Positions 57,667-64,000 of a DNA stretch of 64,000 nucleotides are shown one piece after another. The notes below the pieces were generated by a model. The model made no database searches. It saw only the letters and a list, made by a program, of their open reading frames with translations, and was not told the DNA's origin. Position 1 is the stretch's first letter, and each line of letters opens with the position of its first letter. The position numbers were made by a program, and so were the translations under genes. Origin of the DNA: Gemmatimonadota bacterium (lineage in GTDB: Bacteria; Gemmatimonadota; Gemmatimonadetes; Gemmatimonadales; Gemmatimonadaceae); assembly GCA_016704465.1 (NCBI GenBank), contig JADJAD010000001.1, positions 62,001 to 126,000 of the forward strand, read 5' to 3'.

Positions 57667-58290
57667 TCAGCGCAGCCCGACCGCCAGCCCGGCCCGTAGC
57701 ACGAGGTTGCTGCCGTTGCCGCTGGTCCCTTCCAGCTTCGTGCTGCCGACGCCGGCGACATCGACCTCCACGTCGCCGAAGTTGATGAGGCCATAGGTCG
57801 CGCCAAGGTCGAGGTTGACCCTCGGCGAAAGGCGAACGAGCACGCCGCCGCCCCCGTTGAACTGCGCGCCCGTGGCGTCGGCGGTGACCTGTGTCCCGTT
57901 GATGGTCACGTCGAGCGACTGCTGAAGGAAGGCAATGCGGGCCGAGACGTACGGGGCAAACTGCGAACTGCCAACATCGATCACCCGCCGCGGCTCAAAA
58001 AAGATGCCGGCCACGGTCACGGTCTCATCACCGAAGTTCGGGTCGTCGGTGGAATGGACCGACCCCTGCACGCCGAAGCCGTACGACCACGCGCTGGGGG
58101 TGATGCGGAACTGCGCCTCGAATCCGGGGCCGGACTTGAGCCCTTCGTAGGCCTCGCCGAACACGCCGACGAAGATGCCCGACGCCTGCAGGGAGTAGCG
58201 CTGCGCCGATTGGGCCTGCACCAGCGACGGGGCGACGAGGACGAAGAGTGCGGTGGCACCGACGAGGAAGCGCGTGCGGACGGAAGCCAT
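57667..58290 (-). CDS. Outer-membrane beta-barrel protein (small)
   Basis: A 207-aa exported protein: signal peptide (RFLVGATALFVLVAPSLVQAQ), then ~8 amphipathic strands with alternating Gly/aromatic residues (YSLQASGIFVGVFGEAYEGLK, FQAQFRITPSAWSYGFGVQGS-like, LVLRAGLAVGLR). It ends with an aromatic-free strand. Small OmpA-like or OmpW-like barrels are similar, but no family is assigned. GAGAG lies ~5-9 bp before ATG 58290. It is divergent from the sigma factor gene, with a 230-bp intergenic region. Confidence 0.8.
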   Translation of the reverse strand: MASVRTRFLVGATALFVLVAPSLVQAQSAQRYSLQASGIFVGVFGEAYEGLKSGPGFEAQFRITPSAWSYGFGVQGSVHSTDDPNFGDETVTVAGIFFEPRRVIDVGSSQFAPYVSARIAFLQQSLDVTINGTQVTADATGAQFNGGGGVLVRLSPRVNLDLGATYGLINFGDVEVDVAGVGSTKLEGTSGNGSNLVLRAGLAVGLR

Positions 58291-58520
58291 GGGATCTCTC
58301 GGGATTGGGGAAAGGAGCGGGCGATGGCAGCGGCAGGTGGCGAGGAACGCGTCGGCGAGTGCATCGCCCTGCCCTTCACTGTGATACGCGTAGCGGGACG
58401 CCGGATCGGCTCACGACGCTGCGCTCGATCGCCGGCGCGTGCCGTGCCCAGCCTTGCCCTTTGCCCGACCCGGGGCGAGGATACGGTTCAGCTGGCCTGA
58501 ATCCTGCCAGTCTTGCACGG

Positions 58521-59166
58521 GTGACCCCTTCCTCCTCCCGCGCCGTGAGCCTTCCAACCGACAACGCGACCTCGGGCGTGCCCTCGTCACCACCGACGGC
58601 GCCCCCCAGAGACCCGGCACGACGTCACCCGCCTCCTGATCGACCTGCAGCAGGGCAAGGATGGTGCGGCCGACGAGTTGGTGCCGATGGTCTACGGCGA
58701 ACTGCACAACCTGGCCGTTCATTACATGCGACTGGAGCGCGGCGACCACACGCTCCAGCCCACGGCGCTCGTACACGAGGCCTACATGCGCCTCGTCGAC
58801 CAGCGGAACGCCTCGTGGCAGAACCGCTCGCACTTCTTCGGCATCGCGGCCCAGGCGATGCGGCGCATCCTCGTGGACCACGCGCGCCGCAAGCGCGCGG
58901 GCAAGCGGGAGGGAGGCGATCGCGTGACGCTCGACGCGTCGGTGGCCGAGGCGCCAGAGCGTTCCGTGGACCTCATCGCGCTCGATGACGCCCTCACCCG
59001 ACTGGCCGAGCTCGACCCGCGACAGGCGCGTGTCGTCGAGCTGCGCTTCTTCGGGGGGCTGGACATCGAGCAGACGGCGGAATCGTTAGGCATCTCGCCG
59101 GCCACGGTCAAGCGCGACTGGACCTTTGCCCGCGCCTTCCTGCAGCGGGAAATGGACGGGATGTGA
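58521..59166 (+). CDS. ECF sigma factor (sigma-70 family), one apparent frameshift at the 5' end
   Basis: An ECF sigma factor of the group that accompanies Ser/Thr kinases. Region 2 is LHNLAVHYMRLERGDHTLQPTALVHEAYMRLVDQRNASWQNRSHFFGIAAQAMRRILVDHARRKRA, and region 4 is LAELDPRQARVVELRFFGGLDIEQTAESLGISPATVKRDW. The body is in one frame, open from 58549 but with no start before 58675. The expected N-terminus (from GTG 58521 or 58545) is in another frame and joins at the C6 run at 58602-58607, so a one-base indel there is implied. A small start at 58678 would lose ~35 residues of region 2. The stop overlaps the kinase GTG by four bases. Confidence 0.8.
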
Positions 59167-61748
59167 GCGAGGGGACGCATGCGTCGGGCGCCGGCTCGCC
59201 GATGACGCCGGAACGCCTGGCGCGCATCCGCGCCCTCTTCGACGCGGCACTCGAACTGACCGTCGACGCGCGCGTCCCGTTCCTGCGCCAGTCGTGCGGC
59301 GAGGACAACGCACTGCAAGCCGAAGTCGAAAGCCTGCTCGACGCGCTCGATCGCGGCGACACCTCCTGGGAGCGCCCCCTCGGCACCGCCCTGGCCGACG
59401 CCATGGCCGGCGGCGGCGACGCGGCCTGGGTCGGGACGCGCGTCGGCTCCTACGCCCTCACCCGCCTGATCGGCGTCGGCGGCATGGGGGCCGTCTACGA
59501 GGGCGTGCGCGACGACGACCAGTTCCAGAAACGCGTCGCCCTCAAGTTCCTGCGCCGCGGCCACGAGGGCGACCTCGCCATCCGCCGCTTCCGCTACGAA
59601 CGCCAGATCCTCGCCAACCTCAATCACAAGAATATCGCCGCCCTGCTCGACGGCGGCGTCACGCCCGACGGGCAGCCCTACATCGTCATGGAGTACGTCG
59701 ACGGGCGTCCGATCACCAACTACGCTGCCGCGCACCAGCTCCCGCTGCGCGCGCGGCTCCAGCTCCTGCGCCAGGTCTGTGCGGCGGTCCAGCACGCCCA
59801 CCAGAACCTGGTCGTGCACCGCGACCTCAAGCCCGGCAACATCCTCGTCGCGGCCGACGGCACGGTCAAGCTGCTCGACTTCGGCATCGCCCGCCTCCTG
59901 CGCGAGGGCGAAGGGGCCGATCAGCTCCCTCCCACGCAGGGGGGCCTTCACGCCTTCACTCCCGAATTCGCCAGTCCCGAGCAGGTCCGTGGCCTCCCCG
60001 TCGCCACCCCGGGCGACATCTACTCTCTGGGCGTCATCGCGTGCGAACTGCTCAGTGGCCACCGCCCCTTCACGTTCGAAGGGCAGCTGTTCGCCGAGAT
60101 CCAGGCCCAGATCTGCACCGCTCCGCCTCCGCCCCCATCCGCGCTCATCACCGCCGCCGACGTTCCCCAGTTTGGCGACACCACGCTCTCCCGCCTCCGG
60201 CGCCAGCTCACCGGCGACCTCGACGCCATCGTTCTCCAGGCGCTGCGCAAGGAGCCCGAACGTCGCTATGCGTCGGCCGAGCAGTTTGCCGCCGACCTGC
60301 AGCGCCACGTCGAGGGACGCCCGGTCTCTGCCCAGCGCGACACGCTCCGCTATCGCACGGCCAAGTTCCTCCGCCGTCGCCGCCTCGAAGTTGCCGCCGG
60401 CACTCTGGTCGCCGCCTCGCTCATCGGCGGCATCGTCGCCACCACTCGCCAAGCTCGTCGCGCCGAGATCGAACGCGCCAAGACTGAACAAGTCAACGAG
60501 TTCCTGGCCACGATGCTCGCCGCGGTCGATCCCGGCAACAGCGGCCGAGACGTCACCGTCGCACAGGTCCTCTCCCGGGCCGCCCGCGATATCGACCAGC
60601 AGCAGCTCGACCCCGAAATCGAGGCCCAGATCCGCCACACGCTCGGCCAGACCTACGTCGAACTGGGGTTGGCCGACTCGGCAGCGACGCACATCAAGCG
60701 CGCAGTGGAGCTGCGCACGCGGGTGTACGGCAAGTACGACAATCGCACCTCCATGTCGATGTCGTACCTCGCCGGGGTGTCCGAGGCGCGCGGGGCGTTC
60801 GCGGAGGCAGAATCGCTCGGGTATATCGTGCTCGACGTGCAGCGTCGGCTGAAGCCGCAGCAGCCGTCCGAGCTCGCGAGCGCCCTGAACAACGTGGCGC
60901 GCTTCCTCGAGCAGCAGGGGCGGCTGAAAGATGCGCTGCAGTACAAACTCGAGTCGGCCGCGGTGCGCCGCGCGAGCACCGATTCCGCCTCACTCGAGGC
61001 GCTGCCGTATTCGCTGCATGGGCTGTCGGTGTCGTACTCATACCTCGGCGACTTCGCCAAGGCCGACAGCTTCGCACGCGAAGGGCTGGCGGCGGAAGCA
61101 CGAATGCACGGGCTACGCTCGCGCAACTACGGCAACCTGCTGGTCAACCTCGCCAACGTGCACGACGGCCTTGGCCGGCAGGAGGCGGCCGACACCGCCA
61201 TGCGCGCGGCAATCGACGTCCTGCGCGAGTCGCTCGGGCCGGACCATCCCGATTACATCGCCGCCCACGGCAACTGGGCCGCGCTGCGAGCCGCTGCCAA
61301 CGACTGGCCCACGACCGAGGCGGCGGCGCGCGTGGTCGTGAACGCGATCGGCGGACCGCTGCACGACAGCGACCAGTCGGCAGCGGTCGCGCTGCAGCAA
61401 CTCGGCTTCGCCCTGGCCGCGCGCGGGGCGAACGCCGCGGCCGACAGCGCGTTCCGTCGCTCGCTCGAGCTGCGACGGAAGTATCTCCCTCCCGAGCACT
61501 GGGCGCTCGCGTCGTCCGAAGCCGCACTCGGGCAACACCTCGCCATGACCGGGCGGACGGCCGAGGGAGAGCCGATGCTGCGCGCCGCCTACGCCACGCT
61601 CGTCGAAGCGCGCGGCGCCGACGCCGAGATCAGCAAGCGGACGGCGCGATGGATGGCGCAAGTGATGGAGAAGATGGGGCGGGCGGGCGAGGCGGAACGC
61701 TGGAAAGACAAGGGCGGACGGGAGACGGGGGACGGGAGACGGGAGTGA
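59163..61748 (+). CDS. Ser/Thr protein kinase with C-terminal TPRs
   Basis: An 861-aa membrane kinase. The kinase domain (~95-370) has GVGGMGAVYEG (Gly-loop), Lys in VALKFLRRG, HRDLKPGNILVA (catalytic loop) and DFGIAR. A TM helix (~408-425, VAAGTLVAASLIGGIVA) leads to an extracellular TPR region (~445-845; repeats such as LGQTYVELGLADSAATHIKRAVELRTRVYG). The C-terminal residues DKGGRETGDGRRE are read from the heptamer repeat. The gene overlaps the sigma factor by four bases, a known arrangement where the kinase is thought to control the sigma factor. The stop is at the edge of the repeat/hairpin. Confidence 0.92.
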   Translation: MSEGTHASGAGSPMTPERLARIRALFDAALELTVDARVPFLRQSCGEDNALQAEVESLLDALDRGDTSWERPLGTALADAMAGGGDAAWVGTRVGSYALTRLIGVGGMGAVYEGVRDDDQFQKRVALKFLRRGHEGDLAIRRFRYERQILANLNHKNIAALLDGGVTPDGQPYIVMEYVDGRPITNYAAAHQLPLRARLQLLRQVCAAVQHAHQNLVVHRDLKPGNILVAADGTVKLLDFGIARLLREGEGADQLPPTQGGLHAFTPEFASPEQVRGLPVATPGDIYSLGVIACELLSGHRPFTFEGQLFAEIQAQICTAPPPPPSALITAADVPQFGDTTLSRLRRQLTGDLDAIVLQALRKEPERRYASAEQFAADLQRHVEGRPVSAQRDTLRYRTAKFLRRRRLEVAAGTLVAASLIGGIVATTRQARRAEIERAKTEQVNEFLATMLAAVDPGNSGRDVTVAQVLSRAARDIDQQQLDPEIEAQIRHTLGQTYVELGLADSAATHIKRAVELRTRVYGKYDNRTSMSMSYLAGVSEARGAFAEAESLGYIVLDVQRRLKPQQPSELASALNNVARFLEQQGRLKDALQYKLESAAVRRASTDSASLEALPYSLHGLSVSYSYLGDFAKADSFAREGLAAEARMHGLRSRNYGNLLVNLANVHDGLGRQEAADTAMRAAIDVLRESLGPDHPDYIAAHGNWAALRAAANDWPTTEAAARVVVNAIGGPLHDSDQSAAVALQQLGFALAARGANAAADSAFRRSLELRRKYLPPEHWALASSEAALGQHLAMTGRTAEGEPMLRAAYATLVEARGADAEISKRTARWMAQVMEKMGRAGEAERWKDKGGRETGDGRRE

Positions 61749-61822
61749 AGCAGAACGGCGCCGAGTGGCGCCGTTCTGCTTCGTATCGCAGTCCCTCCCG
61801 TCTCCCGTCCCCCGTCTCCCGT
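61718..61822. repeat. Heptamer inverted repeat with nested hairpin
   Basis: Left arm 61718-61745 is ACGGGAG, ACGGGGG, ACGGGAG, ACGGGAG. Right arm 61795-61822 is its exact reverse complement, 28 bp each (30 with flanks). Between them sits a 16-bp hairpin (61747-61782). The left arm overlaps the 3' end of the kinase gene. Confidence 0.9.
61747..61782. terminator. 16-bp hairpin terminator after Ser/Thr kinase
   Basis: GAAGCAGAACGGCGCC pairs with its complement around GAGT, starting inside the kinase stop codon context (TGA at 61746-61748). It is nested within the larger heptamer inverted repeat. Confidence 0.8.
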
Positions 61823-61913
61823 CCCCTCGATGATCCATTTCGCCACCACCCTGCGCGTGTCCTTGTGAGATCCACTTCCCGCCCCCCCGGCTCGCCCTCA
61901 CGGAGACACCATC

Positions 61914-63734
61914 ATGGAACGCGTCATCCTTCGCCACCTCAAGGGCTCCAAGGCTTCCCAGCTCGAGGAGTTCCCGCTGCAGCAGTTCGCCGAACTGACC
62001 ATCGGTCGCGACCCGAACTCGACCATCCGATTCGACCCCGAGAAGGACGACCTGGTGGGGCGGCAGCATGCCCGGATCTCCAAGGACCCGGCCGATCCCT
62101 ACCGCTTCAAGCTGGCCGACCTCAATTCGCGCAACGGGACGTTCCTGAACAAGCTGCGTGTCGTTGGCGAGATGCCGTTGCAGCCGGGCGACGTGATCCA
62201 GCTTGGCGCTGGCGGTCCGGAGCTCCAGTTCGACATCGACCCGCTGCCGGCCGCTTACGTCAAGGCGACGCGACTCGGCGTGGCCGGGCCAGTTGGCGCG
62301 ACGGTGCAGGGTCCGGCCGAGACGCGTGTCGGTGCAACGCTGGAGAGCGGCGGCCCGTCGGCCAGGCCAGCGGCTGGCAGCGGCGCGGGATCGATCCCGC
62401 CGGCGAACTCCATCGGCAAGGCGACGGTCGAGCGCATGATCGGCGAGACCAAGACCAAGTCCAACCGCAACAACATGCTGGTGGGTGCCGCAGCGCTCGT
62501 GATGGTGATTGCCGCCGCTGCGTACGCCAAGATGAACACCGACGACTCGAGCCGCGAGAACGAGCAGCGCCTCGCGTTCGTGCAGGACAGCATGACCAAG
62601 GCGCAGTCTGCCGCCAAGGGCGAGCTCGACTCGCTGGGCCGGGCACTGAATCGCGCCGGTGAGCTCTCGAAGCAGATGCAGCCCTCCGAGATCGCCGCCA
62701 AGTTCTCGTCGGCGGTGGTGCAGGTGGACTTCAGCTGGAAGCTCACCTACGCCGGAACCGGCGGCCAGGTCTACCACACCCGCATCGCCAATCGCTACAA
62801 GGGGAGAGACGGGCGCGTGCGCCCGATCATGGACAACGGGCGGCAGACCATTCCGGCCTACGTGCAGGTTGGCAACGACATCGAGCCGGCACTCACGCTG
62901 GACGTGAACGCGGGAGTCCCCATCGGCAGCGCGGGGCGCGGGTCGGGGTTCGTCGTGACCTCCAACGGCTTCATCATCACCAACCGGCACGTGGCGTACG
63001 CCTGGCAGAGCTGGTACGACTTCGACTCCGAGGAGGATGTCGGACCGATCATCGATCCGCGCACCGGCGGCCCGCTGCTCGACGCCAACGGCCAGCCCTC
63101 GCTCACGCGTCCGCCGCAGCAGTGGATCCCCTCCGAGACCAAGCAGGCGGGCCCGAAGGGTGACATCGGTGACTTCCAGGCCCGCATGGAATACCTGATG
63201 GTCCGCTTCCCCAAGGATCCGACGCCATTCGAGGCGAGCAACGTGCGACCGTCGCAGCGTCACGACGTGGCCCTCATCAAGGTCGACGCCCCGTCCACGC
63301 TCCCCTACGTCAACATGGTCGACACGTACGACAAGACTGCGCAGGGCGATGCCGTGACGGTGATGGGTTACCCTGGCGTCTCGAACGAGGTGGTCACGCT
63401 CATCAAGTCCCGCGACATGTTCAACCGCGAGACGCAGCAGCGGGTGCTGCCCATGCCGACGCTTTCCACGGGCAACATCGGCAAGATCCTGCGGGCCGCC
63501 GACGCCGAGGTGCGCGATGGCTTCTTCACCTTCGCCCTGCAGGGTGACACGTACCAGCTCACGATCAACTCCACGGGTGGCGGCAACAGCGGTGGCCCGA
63601 TGTTCGACGCCTCCGGCAGCGTGATCGGCATCTACTTCGCCGGCAAGCGGACCGACGCCCAGATCTCCTTCTCGATCCCGATTCGCTACGGCATGGAGCT
63701 GCTGCGGGTGGGCGACCCGACCGCCTCGAAGTAG
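61914..63734 (+). CDS. FHA-domain trypsin-like serine protease
   Basis: A 606-aa protein: an N-terminal FHA domain (~15-105; LTIGRDPNSTIRF, GRQHARIS, LNSRNGTFLN), a Pro/Ala linker, a TM helix (~187-205, NMLVGAAALVMVIAAAAYA), a coiled coil, and a periplasmic serine protease domain (~290-600). The catalytic triad is His in IITNRHVAY (~357), Asp in RHDVALIKVD (~450) and Ser in GGGNSGGPMF (~559). FHA domains bind phosphothreonine, so the cytoplasmic side could be phosphorylated targets of the neighbouring kinases. ATG 61914 has GGAG at ~8 bp. The gene is followed at 36 bp by another Ser/Thr kinase. Confidence 0.9.
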   Translation: MERVILRHLKGSKASQLEEFPLQQFAELTIGRDPNSTIRFDPEKDDLVGRQHARISKDPADPYRFKLADLNSRNGTFLNKLRVVGEMPLQPGDVIQLGAGGPELQFDIDPLPAAYVKATRLGVAGPVGATVQGPAETRVGATLESGGPSARPAAGSGAGSIPPANSIGKATVERMIGETKTKSNRNNMLVGAAALVMVIAAAAYAKMNTDDSSRENEQRLAFVQDSMTKAQSAAKGELDSLGRALNRAGELSKQMQPSEIAAKFSSAVVQVDFSWKLTYAGTGGQVYHTRIANRYKGRDGRVRPIMDNGRQTIPAYVQVGNDIEPALTLDVNAGVPIGSAGRGSGFVVTSNGFIITNRHVAYAWQSWYDFDSEEDVGPIIDPRTGGPLLDANGQPSLTRPPQQWIPSETKQAGPKGDIGDFQARMEYLMVRFPKDPTPFEASNVRPSQRHDVALIKVDAPSTLPYVNMVDTYDKTAQGDAVTVMGYPGVSNEVVTLIKSRDMFNRETQQRVLPMPTLSTGNIGKILRAADAEVRDGFFTFALQGDTYQLTINSTGGGNSGGPMFDASGSVIGIYFAGKRTDAQISFSIPIRYGMELLRVGDPTASK

Positions 63735-63770
63735 CACCGCCAGCCACAACCGACTCACCACACCACCCCC

Positions 63771-64000
63771 ATGTCCGCCACCCTCTCCACCAACGCGTCG
63801 ATCGGTCCCTATCGGGTCATCGATTACCTGGGAGCCGGCGGCATGGGCACGGTGTACCGGGTGAGCCACCGAGCCACGGGACGCGTCGCCGCCGCCAAGA
63901 TCATGCGCGGCGGCGTCGTCGCGCCCCGGTCCCTGGAGCGCTTCCAGAACGAGGCCCGCATCCTCCAGGCGCTGAGCCACCCTGCCATCTCGGCGATGTA
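63771..64000 (+). CDS. Ser/Thr protein kinase, N-terminal fragment
   Basis: The first 76 residues of a kinase that runs off the right edge: GPYRVIDYLGAGGMGTVYRVSHRATGR (Gly-loop) and AAAKIMRGG (catalytic Lys), then FQNEARILQALSHPAIS. It follows the FHA-protease gene in the same direction 36 bp later and probably belongs to the same signalling unit. ATG 63771 has no ribosome-binding site. The length and C-terminal domains are not visible. Confidence 0.9.
   Translation, partial: MSATLSTNASIGPYRVIDYLGAGGMGTVYRVSHRATGRVAAAKIMRGGVVAPRSLERFQNEARILQALSHPAISAM

Overview
The window is high-GC DNA, densely packed on both strands. The gene families suggest a member of the Gemmatimonadota or a close relative: DUF5916/CBM9-like outer-membrane proteins, secreted S9 peptidases, BNR/VPS10-type proteins, a PEP-CTERM tail, TonB-plug proteins and an ECF sigma factor overlapping a Ser/Thr kinase. 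This assignment is inferred from family content, not from a marker gene. Many genes lack a clear Shine-Dalgarno sequence, and some start a few bases after a TA-N-N-TT-type -10 element, so leaderless transcripts are plausible.

Layout. 0-10.6 kb: a PEP-CTERM tail, tRNA-Asn, an unrecognised 578-aa protein, a large hybrid histidine kinase, msrA, a DsbA-like thiol oxidoreductase, a secreted S9 peptidase behind a TlpA-like protein, and a Spy/CpxP-like protein. 10.6-26.3 kb: a gene-free stretch with a candidate small RNA, an SRPBCC membrane protein, DAHP synthase, an S1/P1 nuclease, a secreted esterase, a DUF5916 protein, a second S9 peptidase, prfC, a double UspA protein and ettA. 26.4-36 kb: a second hybrid kinase, a damaged Tat-type M19 dipeptidase, a DsbD-like/TlpA redox pair, a TPR/DUF6702 pair, a PLP decarboxylase and a 2H phosphoesterase. 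36-51.2 kb: a D-cysteine-desulfhydrase-like enzyme, a class-C beta-lactamase-like hydrolase, a D-aminoacylase, an amidohydrolase, a BNR/VPS10 protein, a second M19 dipeptidase, a GntR/FCD regulator and, divergent from it, an operon of GNAT, enolase-superfamily N-acylamino-acid racemase and M20 amidohydrolase. 51.2-57.6 kb: a HAF-repeat lipoprotein, a plug/TonB-C fusion, fabI, a ThrE-type exporter and a cardiolipin-synthase-like PLD. 57.7-64 kb: an outer-membrane barrel, an ECF sigma factor, a TPR Ser/Thr kinase, an FHA-serine protease and the start of another Ser/Thr kinase.

The most coherent functional story is 36-51 kb. GNAT, racemase and M20 together match the known route D-amino acid to N-acyl-D to N-acyl-L to L-amino acid. 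A palindrome TTGTATACAA sits in the divergent promoter of the GntR regulator, and the same 10-mer sits upstream of the D-aminoacylase gene, suggesting one regulon for D-amino-acid and peptidoglycan-fragment salvage.

Non-coding structure includes GC-rich hairpin terminators, heptamer (ACGGGRG)n repeats that form long inverted repeats, an over-represented octamer CGTTAGGC (13 copies), and five apparent single-base indels in four genes, several at G/C runs. The indels could be assembly errors or real lesions.
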